DNA of 64,000 nt from Bathymodiolus brooksi (Eukaryota; Mollusca; Bivalvia; Mytilida; Modiolidae), in assembly GCA_963680875.1 (NCBI GenBank), contig OY804575.1:29416494-29480493 (forward strand). The letters are read 5' to 3'. The notes below the pieces were generated by a model. That model did not search any database. It saw only the letters and a program-made list of their open reading frames with translations, and was not told the origin of the DNA. The first letter of the stretch is position 1. The number at the start of each line of letters is the position of its first letter. Below, one piece after another: positions 26,701 through 38,700 of the stretch. A program made the translations under genes and the position numbers.

Positions 26701-29700
26701 AAATTAGGATTTTGATGTCCCTAGTGTAAGAGTAATATTTGTTGTAATTCTTACTATCAGCATGACTTAAGAGTAATATTTGTTGTAATTCTTACTATCA
26801 GCATGACTTAAGGGTAATATTTGTTGTAATTCTTACTATCAGCATGACTTAAGAGTAATATTTGTTGTAATTCTTACTATCAGCATGACTTAAGGGTAAT
26901 ATTTGTTGTAATTCTTACTATCAGCATGACTTAAGAGTAATATTTGTTGTAATTCTTACTATCAGCATGACTTAAGGGTAATATTTGTTGTAATTCTTAC
27001 TATCAGCATGACTTAAGAGTAATATTTGTTGTAATTCTTACTATCAGCATGACTTAAGGGTAATATTTGTTGTAATTCTTACTATTTCATGAATTTCTGA
27101 TACATCTTTATCAATAAAAGAGACTTTAGACTGTGATGCTTTCCTTGGTGTATTGATGGGCGACCTCTCATCATCGTCAGACCATTCTATTTCAGCTGAG
27201 GTAACAGACTGTATAGATTTACTAGACAATCGTTTGGCAGGGATTTCATGCCCTTCACTTTCCATTTCCTTATCTGTAATTATACACATAAGACTATACA
27301 TAGTATTTTGTGACACAAAATGTCATTATCAGGACACAATACATCTAAAACAATCACTGAGTAAACCTTAAACATCAAAACTGGTCAACATGTTTAAGAG
27401 CCTGTCTAATCTAAACTATCCTATTATCAAATCATGTGATTTTTTCACTTCTTTTTCACTTATTTGTTGGATTATGGATCCTCCAACCCTATTTTTGGAT
27501 AATTTTAGATTGCTTTTAATTCCGCCACTCTTAAACTTAGCTTTCTTACAATAAAATTAATACGAAAAAAGTGGCTTACTATTGATTTTGTCAAAGCTGG
27601 TACCTCTATTTAGCACAGGATACCAGTTTTCCTGAAGTCATGAACTGGTTTTTCAGTAGTATCACATTCTTATGATGTGTAAATCCAATGCATGAGGTAC
27701 CAGTATAAATTTGTCAGACAAGTTCACAACATCATATTTATTTCCAGATTTATAAAAACTGCCTGAGTTGTAAGGCTAAATCTTTCTCATTTCTTCAAGG
27801 ATTTATTGAATTGAACTTAGCAAACAAGGTGGGATGTAATTCACTCTATGTAAGAAGATTATAAAGGTTGCTGTCAATGATCAAATTGAAACCGAAAGAT
27901 TGAGAACAAACATGGTTCCTGTACACGGCTGCAGCACATCTACTCCAGCAGAGGGTTTTGTATGGATTTAGAAAGAAATACATACATTGTATAATAAATG
28001 TACATGAATTTCAATCAGATGATGACTGTATTGAAAACCACATTGACAGAAATAAAATGTTAATGCACTCGCAAACTTTAATTTTACATGTAATTTGTCT
28101 ATGAACAGAGTAGGACTATGATTTTTTTAGCTTATCCTGTCCCAAAAGTTCATCAGAAATATTGCCATCACAAGTTCTTTGTCCATAAACATTTCATTTC
28201 TTTATCTTCTCCTCTGATACCACTTGGTTAATTGTATTACAAGTAAAAGGTTTATATAGAAACCCTTTCATACCCTTGACAACCCCTATTTCAATAAGTA
28301 ATATAAGTTTTAATGACAGAGAGAAGAGCATTATGTCATGCTTAAATTAGGCACCAATAGCTACAGTGAACAGCATATAATAATAATCTCACATTCTTTA
28401 CAGTCTCTATTGTAACTACAACAACAAACTTTAAGAAAAAGCCAATGATCCAGTTAGCTTCATTCACCCTTGAGATAGACAATTAACACACTCAAAATGA
28501 AATTAAAACTACCAGACACCAGAACTTGGTAAAATGGTTAGACAAAAACTAAATACCTCTTCTTTTCTTAAATATTTTTTGAAGTCAAGGAGAGTGCTTA
28601 CATCACCCTTCCTTTAGCACGTAAAATTATGAAGCAATTTTATTTGAGATTATTGAACATTTTCATTCTTTTTAATTTCTAGGGTTTCAAAACAATTATA
28701 CAAACATTTTGTTCAATGTTCATACAATAATGACTGTTAAATTATTCATGCAGGAACACAATCATTGTTGCAAATAAAGGGGTAAATTGGAATTTACTAA
28801 AACACATGTAAGTTTAGGAAAGGCATAAAAATGTTGCAAGGAGAAATATTAGTTTGTCAAGACACACACCAAGGGCAGACAACTGTTACCTGAAAATGAA
28901 CTGGTCTTTCTCAAACAGGAACGTAGAGCTATAGATACAAGACAAGCAAAAGATGAAATGCCTAAAATATTATAGTCAAACCTTGTACATTAAGGGTTCA
29001 ACTTTGCACTTATGTCCACACATAGACTAGAACAAAATCTCCCAAGTTTAATGTTATTGATTTTCGCTCTAGCTCTGTGTTAAAGACTAGAAAATATCTA
29101 AAAATTTATTCAAATTACTATAATTGTTTTTTTCAACAGATCTCTGATGATTTTTCTCTTCTTTTTTTTTTTACTATTTTCACTGTAACACAACAATCAT
29201 GAAATTTATGTGGTCACATTTTTCTCATATAATTTATAATAATTATAATTTGCTATAAAGCAAAATATTTCTTCTCAATTGTAATTTAGAACCATGAAAC
29301 GGCATATACTACATCTCATATGTATTGCCTTTAAACATAAAATTAAATTTAAAATTGAAGTAAAGTTGATACCTCCCCTCCTCGCCTACATTTGGAAATG
29401 ATGAAATGAACGAGGTTTGACATACGTACAAACTGAAACATGAAAATAAATACAGATGTATAATAAATACAAAATGTCTACTAGGTGTCTGTGTATGTCC
29501 TACCTTCATTGTCACTAGAGTCAGATGGTTGTCTATGAGTCAATGCTTTGGCCAGATTCAATTTTGGTGTGGCTCCCTAGATATAGAAATAACAGTTGTG
29601 ATTCATTTTCATGTTCATTACAATATTTGAAATTCAACATTCCAAAATACATAGATTTATCTGTGGTTAACACAAATTTACATCAATCAAAGGGTTTAAA

Positions 29701-32700
29701 CCTACATAAATATTTCATATACATGTATACAAAAATATGTGACTTTCCAGAATAAAAAAGTTCTAATTTTTATGGAATTAAATAAACATTCTATTACATT
29801 TTTGTATATAAAACCTATCTGGTTGACAAAGAAACCTTTATACAAATGTGATATTTTTGCTTGTTTAAACAATATATTTCATTGTCAATTATTGTATTGT
29901 TTACAGCATGTAATTTGGAATATCTGATATATATAACTGACTGTAAACATGATTGATATTGTAAATATATGATTGACAATGTAAACATGATTGACATTAA
30001 AAACATATGAGTGACATTGTTAAAAAAATACTTTAATTCTTAGTGCTTGTTTAACACATTAACATAATATGTAGAATTGTGATAAATTTGCAAATTAAAT
30101 TAACTTTGTGCTAAAACATCTACTGGTAACACATCATTCAATGAATGTAATAAATTGAATATGGTTAAAATCTACAGTAGATAAAACACATTCTAGAAAG
30201 ATAAAAAAATAAAGAGATATAATTTTTATTCTTGAGCCAAATAATTGTTTGTAAACACCGACACCGTAAATAAACATTTCATTACTGGACTTTCACTAAA
30301 ATATTTTTGGAAGGTTGGTGGGAATGACAGTAATGAATAGCAGGAGTATTTACAGAGATTGTTTTAAGATTGTATACTGGTAAGTAAATATTGAAATAAA
30401 AACTTTAATGCCTGCAGGGCTCGAAATTACCGGACACAAAGACGCTAAATGCGTCTGTTTTTTTCATATTGCGTCTGAAAATTGACATGTGAACGACAAA
30501 AAATGCGTGTGCATATTTCAGCAAGTGTACAAAAATTGTACCTTTCTACCTTTGTCCTGTTCCGAAATGTGTGTTTTCTGTTTTTAATTTTAGAATAAAT
30601 TTTAAAACGTAGTCTATTTATATCCTACGCTGCTGGGGGTTACAATTCAACTGGTTTGTAAGGTGTCGTTAGTTCTCAACCATCGTAGTTTTGTTCAGGA
30701 TTGGGAAACCAGTGCTTCAGATAACATGTGTTCAAATGTTTGATGTACTATCTAATGAAAAGTCTAGAAAATGCCAAAGAGGTTTTGACCTGTTAACCTT
30801 GACTAACTGCTGACGTATTTATGTCAGCAAAACATGCTTTTAAAGTATGTTCCACCTAAAAATAAACATGAAATGAAAGTACCGATGTTGGTCAACCGGC
30901 AAACAAACTTAAGACAAAAATAATGAAAAAAAACCTGTATAATACTACAGTAGGTGTCTCTAAATGGATGATGTAATTCCAGGAATTGAATGTTGATGTT
31001 GGCTTCGAAACAAAAAAGATGAAAATGGAAAGGACACAGATGTTGTCTTCGGAAGGCTATATATATCATTGGATAAAAGTTCATCGACAAGTCTGTTAAT
31101 ATAACTGTTATAAATTTTTCAGGAGTCACATTCCCCTTCCGTGAAAAAGTCCCCATATATAGCAAATAGTTCATGGCACTGAGGGTCATATGACAGTATA
31201 TGGACCGGTCTGTCACCAAAAAAATATTATATGGACCGAAGCTTCTGAGGTCCATATAATATTTATTTGGTGACGGACCGGTCCATATACTGCCATATGA
31301 CCCGAAGTGACATGAACTATTTGCTATATTATACTTTTTATCTAAAATAATGCAGGTACCTGGCCGGTCCATTTACGAAAATAGTGACCAGCTGCGCTAA
31401 CAAAGACAAATAGGGAAAATAAAAACGTAAAGTGTAATATAGAAAAATATTACCCTTTTCCAAGGTATAAAATTAAACCCACAAATGGTTCTGAATGCAC
31501 TAAATTTCACTTCGACTGTCACATTTATTTGCTTGCCCCTTCAAAACAGATATAGTGTCTGGTAAACAGTTGATGGGAAATAAAATAATCATGTCAAATA
31601 GAATGTAAAACCTGGGTTGTTGCATGTTATAGTAGTAGCTCCTACACTGACTGTTCTTTCCATTTTTGGCACTATTCAATAATTATGTTAGTTGTAACCC
31701 CCCCCCCAAAAAAAAATGCTTCTTAAATATTAAATAACACTGAATTTTGCTTGTAACTTTTAAAACTACAAGCAAAGTTAATTTCTATGCCTGTGCCTGG
31801 TGGGGTGTCAAAAAATGTTTCCCACACCACAATATTATATCAATCCAGAAAAAAACATCATATCACAACTATTTATATAAAAATATATATAGTAGATGTG
31901 TAAAAACAGAATACATTCAGATTGACACCAATACGACAAACATACTATAATAAATATAGTGTTGTGTTCAAAATATACAATAGCATTGTTTTGAAGATGA
32001 TCAGTATCCGTTTATAAATACAATCTAAGCATAGAAACACATGGATCTAAAACAACACAACAGAGGTGCCCTCTACCTTAAATAAAATATAGAGGTTGCA
32101 ACCTTGACCTACCTCATCTATGGGAATTTCCAGTTCCTCATCAGTATCATCCTTTAGTTACAAAAATAGGATTTTGTGAAATAAAAATGTAGATATCAAA
32201 TTTCGTGTGTGCATTTCAGGAATAACCTTCATCAGGTACCCTCAAAATCGAAAGAATGGAAAGCCAAATTTGGCTAAGGTCACCTTATACCTGAAAATTT
32301 ACCCATTGCAAAGAAAATGTGTCGCTACATGTACACTTGTACCATTGAAATGTTTTGTTCATTATCAAATTTATGTAAGCAATCACTCAAATTAAAAAAA
32401 AAAATCAAATAAAAAACGTATTAGAAATAAATAAAGTACATGCATGTTAAAATCAAACAGCATTTGAAATATTGTGCTATTATTATTTGATGAAATTTAT
32501 TTAGTGTTTAATTATGAAAACATCTTCATTGTGGAAGTATTCAAATAAATATCAATATATTATTCTATATTTGTTTTGTCGATAGTGCAGAATTAAAAAA
32601 AAAAATATATAGAACTCACAAAAAGTGTTTGTGTAACAACAAAAACAAATCAGTGGTAACAAGTTTTTGTTTGTATAGTGTTCAGTATAAATGATACATG

Positions 32701-35700
32701 ACTTAGGAAACTGATTGTAGTTTTAGTGATATTCCTACACAGTAACATCATAGCATAGATTCAATCCTGTAGCCAATCTATAGAGTCATGAAGCCAAATG
32801 AATAACAGCATTTATTCTGAACTCATTGTGACTTCTTTAAATAACTGAGAGGAGGAATTGCTATAGTTGGTGGAATATTATAAAATATCCATTACTGAAA
32901 GATTGTCAAAAGTCACCTTAGATTTTAATAGCTAAATTCTGTTTCTTTGTAGTATTAACTAAAATCACTGAAAGCCCTCCATCGCCACCATGAACTAAGA
33001 AAATATATTTCATTTTTGTTCTTTAAACAATAAATGAAAAACAAGAATTTATTAAAAAATCATTGGATGTTTATATACCGGGTATATGAAAAGTATTTTC
33101 AGATTCCTAAAATACTAACATGAAACAAAAATAATCTTCTAAATTTTAAGTATAACAGAAAATGTGACTAGGCATTTCAATCTGTTTAAACTTACAATTT
33201 TAATCTTCACTTTTAAGCCTATTATTGTAGAAAAGAACGCTGTTTTTTTTAAATTGATCGCATGACTGAAAAACACTTGTATCCTAGCTGTAAACTGGGA
33301 GGTGATATATAACTTACTATAACCATGCAGTTCACATATTAATGTGTTTACAGCTATGAAAATGTTCACAATGAGTTCAGACAACAAAAAGCCAACTTAC
33401 TAAAGTATTGGCCTGGCGTTGTAAACCTCCAACTTTCTGTTAGAAATTTTATAATATTAGATACCAACTAAAAACATCAAACATCATCAGATCTGCATAC
33501 TTATATTATAGGATATATCTGTTAGTAGACCACTATTAATTATTCATTAATAACGGGGATATGATTCAATAACATAACAATTATGCTAAAGGTAAATCAT
33601 CGTCAGAAACCCACAGTTGATCATGCTTCGGTTACTCTCCACTTATAATCTGAGACGAAAACCGTCATTTCAGGTTTGTTCCGTAACTGATTGCAGCAAC
33701 ATAACATCACTTGAATTTTCCAATTAGAACAGACTGAACAGTTTATGAAAGATATGATCTAACTAGTCAATGAAGCATTTGTTGATAACCTATGGGTAAT
33801 TGCTACACGTTCATCCTCTCGAATCATTTTAATTTGCAAGAAAATCCCTTTCTTTTTAAAAACTGTGCCTGTGAATCTGTGATTTGATTGGCGGTACAAT
33901 TCAAAATGTATTAAAAGACTCATGAATATTTAATGACTATGAGGATTTCTTTGTCAGCTTCCCCACACTTGATGAGTATAGAGTAATGGGAAGGTGATCA
34001 GCCATGGGTTACCCATAATGATGAAATATTAATACATATATTTAAAAAAAAAAGCTTTTTCATACTTTTCAGTATAAACACTGAATTGTAGAACCAAAAT
34101 TCAATTAATCTCCAGTGGGTACATATAAATTTATTATTATTTTTATTATGTTCATATATTTTAACCTTTATCCTGCATTTTCTGAACATTAATGGGAAAA
34201 AAAGGGTTAAGACTAAGCAGATGATATTTATTACCAACTCGCCATGATATAGCTAAAAAATTGCTCATATGACATTAAGTAATAATCACTCACTCTATTA
34301 CCAATTATTATGTATTAGAAAAAAATATTTATATCAAAATAATTCATTTTCTTTTCAGAAAAATCTTGTCATTTTCTGGTTAATATGTAAATCACAGAAA
34401 TTGTTATTATTACAAAATTTTGTCAATTTTTTTTCTTGTATAAAGAATTATTAGTTTTTTGCTCTCAAATGCATTTTATAATTTGCAATCTATTAATAAT
34501 TAGATGTTTCTTGCATATTTCCATTATTTTTTTACATGTTGTTGTATCAATTTTCTGTTACATCAACCATATTTAGAAGCTCTCTTCTCTTTTTAAAAAA
34601 TATACTATGTTGTATACCTTAAAAATTTAGAAAGCTCTTTGGTGATTGGTTACAAGATATGCAAAAATCCCAAAGGATCCAATACACATCTAGTTTTAAT
34701 CAAATTGCATAATTTCATTACAAATTAATATTTTCAGTTATGTATCCCTTTCATATCTAATTGAATTCTTTATTTATTTAACCAGGATTGCCACCAACCA
34801 ATGGCTAAGAGTAATTTTCCCCTTTCAAATCCTAGAAGCCATGATAAATTTCATATCTACTTTTCTCACCTTTCCATGTAAACTAAGACTCATGTCAGCA
34901 TCAGATTTCCAGGAATCATCACCTGCACTTTTACTAAAAGTTCCGTCCTCGTCAGAATCGTCATCTGAAAAAGAAAAAAAAAACATGAATTAATCAAATA
35001 CTGACAAAAATTTGCTATAATGATGGAAAATAAAACAGAATTATATAAAAACATTTTCACCATTAATTTCAGTAAATACTTAAAAAATGGTTTTGTTACA
35101 CATGTCTTTTATTCAAAGAGTGAAGTAGATTTTTTTCTTCTTCTATTTATTTCTTTTTTTTTCTTCTATTTTTGTCTTGCTGTGAATATCAGAAATTCTA
35201 ACATGACGTCCTTTTTTCGCTTTGTAATCAAACGAGCAATTTATCAATGGGTATAAATCTTTTAGTACATGCGCCAGTTCATGTGACTGACTTTCCCGAC
35301 ATAAGTGTGTAGTTGATGAATTTGGCAGCATAAATTGTGTGCGACATTGTCTGCAAACGTAAATATAAATGACCGTCTTCCAATCAAAGTATACTACCGT
35401 ATTTGTACTCTTAGACATATCAGAATCAAAATAATTCATGGAAGCCAGAATGTGTTTTGAGTTTTAACATGGGTTGGCGGATATTAGTATATTTTATCCC
35501 TCGCCTCTGGCTTGGGATAAAATACTAATATCTCCAACCCATGTTAAAACTCAAAACACATTCTGGATTCCATGATTTATTTCTTAAATTTATATATATT
35601 CTGTTTCCATCATTTCATTAAATATACAAGATTTTTGACACTCCTAGTTGAATATTAAGCGACAAACATTTTTTTTTTCTAGAGTTGATCATAGCTTTTT

Positions 35701-38700
35701 ACTACCATTGTATCATATAATGCTGCGTTCACATGTAATTCGAATCGCATTCGAAACATATTCTTGTCCGAACGTAAATTTTAATGCGAATTGCAACGCA
35801 CATCAAATTAACAAAAACGTATTCCTGAAGCGAATTGGATAATGCAAATTAGCCGATTCGAATTCCAAGTGCATTAACAAAATAATCACGTGTGAACGCG
35901 ATTAGCGTATTCAATTCGCATTAGATGCAAATTTAATTCGCATTAAATGTACGTGTGAACGCAGCATTAGAACTCATATTCAACAGCATCGATGGTATAA
36001 TGGTTAGCATGCTAACCTCATGTGCGATAGATTGTGGGTTCGAGTCTCGATTGGGTCAAACCAAAGAGTATAAAACTTGTATTTGTTGCTTCTCCATTAA
36101 GCATGCAGCATTAAGGAGAAAGAACAAAGACGGGTCGGCTCTGAATCAGGATAACGTGTCTGAGTGGGGCGTCTTGTTGTACAGTGAACTAGGACTATAA
36201 ACAAATCCAACTAAGCATGTTGGTTTAGTACAAAGTGGACCTCATCATCATCTCATTGAAAATTAACTTGTTCTCACCATGATATAGCTGAAAAATTGCT
36301 GAGTTGGTGTAAAACAAGAATCACTCACTCATTCATATTAGGTGTATCATATACAGTTCTGTCTTGACAGGTTTCACTATACATGTCTAGACGGTAGACC
36401 AACACCATTATAAACATAGAATGTACCTTATATACATTACTTCTGAATATTAACATGAGGCCTAGGAATAGGTAGAAATGCTAGAATTATAGAACATTTC
36501 TCACTTGTTCCATGTAGACAACAAATAAAATTTAGATTCAAAAACCTGCAATACTGTCAGATTAACACACAAAACAAAACAAAATGTAAATGACATTGAA
36601 GCAATTCCAAGGTTTTTTTTTCTTACTGGTCCACATTAACCAGTACTTGTTTAGTGGTTTCCGCTCTACATAGCACGGTTATCAAGAAACTTTACACAGT
36701 AAGTTCTTTTATATCACAAAACATTTATACAGACAATGCACCGTGACTGCTCCAAGAAAAGGATACATGTATATACAACTATAAAATTAAACATTACACT
36801 TTACCATGTATTGTATTTTGGGCTGGCATTCCATATGGTGATAACTCTTCTTGTCTTGGTGTAGGAGTTCTACTGGATATTGAAGGCATTCTAGGGGTAC
36901 TAGCTACACTACCAGACTGTTTGTTATGATGTTCTTGAAGTAGATGTGAGCAGGCATATTGTCCTTTCTGATTAGCTATATCTTCAGCAGTAAACCCTAC
37001 ATAAAATATATACCGGTATATGTCCATTGTATGACAAAATTACAATGAGATTTACATTTTTTTATAAGATGTTGTACAAATGCATTCAAAATCATAAGAT
37101 GCATAGCAAAGTGTCAATTCAATCACTGCTTTCTGTTCAAGAAGCAGCAGAGTCGGTGAGTTTTAATTGATGTCGTTTTGAGATATCATCCTTTATAATC
37201 ATGTTGGCAATATTCTGATGTTGTCCTTCTCATTTGTTTACAGTCATGGTAGAATTAAATTTTAACCTTGTCAATAATGCATTGCTTAAATCTTAATTTG
37301 TCTTGCAAATAACTGCTTTAGATTGTGTACCTTTCTCAAAGGCAACTATGACTTGATATTCACAATTTATATTTACCCTGTGAGTTTTCACTGATCCAAT
37401 AAAATAAGTAAATTAATTAAAAGATTTTTTTGATAATAATGAAAAACTATTAATTATTTTTAATCTTGAAAGTAAAACCAAATCTCATGATTATATGTGT
37501 ATCCAAAATTAATTTGATGGATAAATGAACACTTTGTGTACCTCTTTGAAACTCAAAAGATGTATGCATTGATGCAAGCTAGGTCAACAATTGTTTACTT
37601 TGTGAATTGAGGTCATGAGTAATTTTTGGCAAATTGATGATTACATTCGAGAGAAAAGGGAAAATTATCATGTTTTTAATGTTCTGTACTGGAAAATATA
37701 CTCAAGTTAAGTGAGGTATTTCGATTTTACCGTGTTTTAGAAATAGGGAAAAGTTCTAAACTTTACAGCATTTTCAACACAAATGCTGTTCTTGAATCAA
37801 CAAGTGTTTGACACAAACAAGTGTGCCTGTAGTTGTTGGAATGTTTACCTTTCGAGTCTTTAATTCTTGTGTCGCTTCCTACTTCAAGAAGATCTTTTAC
37901 TTGGTTGATAGCTCCTTCATAGCATGCATACATCATTGGAGTTCTGAATCAAAGAAAAAAATATATAATGGAAGGCATTTTATCTAGTAAAGTCATCACA
38001 TTTAAATGTAAACACTATGTTGTGTTTCAAATGGAAGGAGTTTGAAGGTTTGCATTTCATGGCAAATGTCTTGTGACATCACATCATTTCAGAATTGATA
38101 AGTTTCTAGATGACAGACAATAACAGAATGATAATAATACCTTACCATTGGTAAAAGTGAGCTTTTTTCGAATCGTTTGTTTTATTCTATTTGCTTCAAA
38201 AAGTAATCACTCACTTCAAAACAAAAATAGAACATTCAAAAATCGCTACACCATCACATTTGATTACTAATGACAAAATTAACTCATGTTCCTTGTTTTG
38301 AGACAAAAAACAACAACAGAAAAACAAGTGACTGATTTGTTATTGTCTTACAAACATGAACCATGGACAAGGTAAAACAAGGGGTCATTGTGGCCGTGTC
38401 ACAGGTCTGTGGTTTTCTCAGGGTCCTACGATTTCCTCCACCAATAAAACTGACTGCTAGGATACAACTGAAATATTGTTGAAAGTGACATTAAACACCA
38501 TCAAACAAACATGGTTTTCTATTCCTTCCTAAAACCTTACCTTCCATCACCATCCATAACATCAAAGTTAGCTTTATTCAGTAATAATATCTTTGTAACT
38601 TCATCTTTTTTACTTTTCACAGCCAGATGTAATGGAGCAAAGTTACTCTGTAATAATAGTACAATAAAATTGATGTCTCTCCCAAGTTAGGTCTTGGATT

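Larger units (their letters stand above)
18779..26726. mobile_element. EnSpm/CACTA-type transposon with ~1.5-kb inverted arms, non-autonomous
   Basis: Left end CACTAGGGACATCAAAATCC, right end the reverse complement ending GATGTCCCTAGTG. Each end is flanked by TAA (18776-18778 and 26727-26729). The arms (18779 to about 20250, and about 25200 to 26726) are inverted copies of each other over nearly their whole length, including ATGGAGATTAGATTCAAATC at 18898 and its reverse at 26607. The 20.3-25.2 kb centre holds a Harbinger element, another TIR element and a SINE, and no CACTA transposase ORF. CACTA termini plus 3-bp duplication are the standard signature of the superfamily. Confidence 0.78.

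Noticed and set aside
26730..27080. 11-nt microexons within each 41-bp unit (AG|TCATGCTGATA|GTAAG)
   Set aside because: The length would fix the phase of the candidate exon at 18536, but in the phase provided it reads TCA TGC TGA, a stop.
30824..31372. 182-codon minus-strand ORF as a gene
   Set aside because: Overlaps a palindromic MITE; no family resemblance, poor codon pattern, intronic.
35984..36060. Functional tRNA gene
   Set aside because: A- and B-box are present but the acceptor stem does not pair, and the same head with the same body recurs at 24420 and 58620, so it is a SINE.
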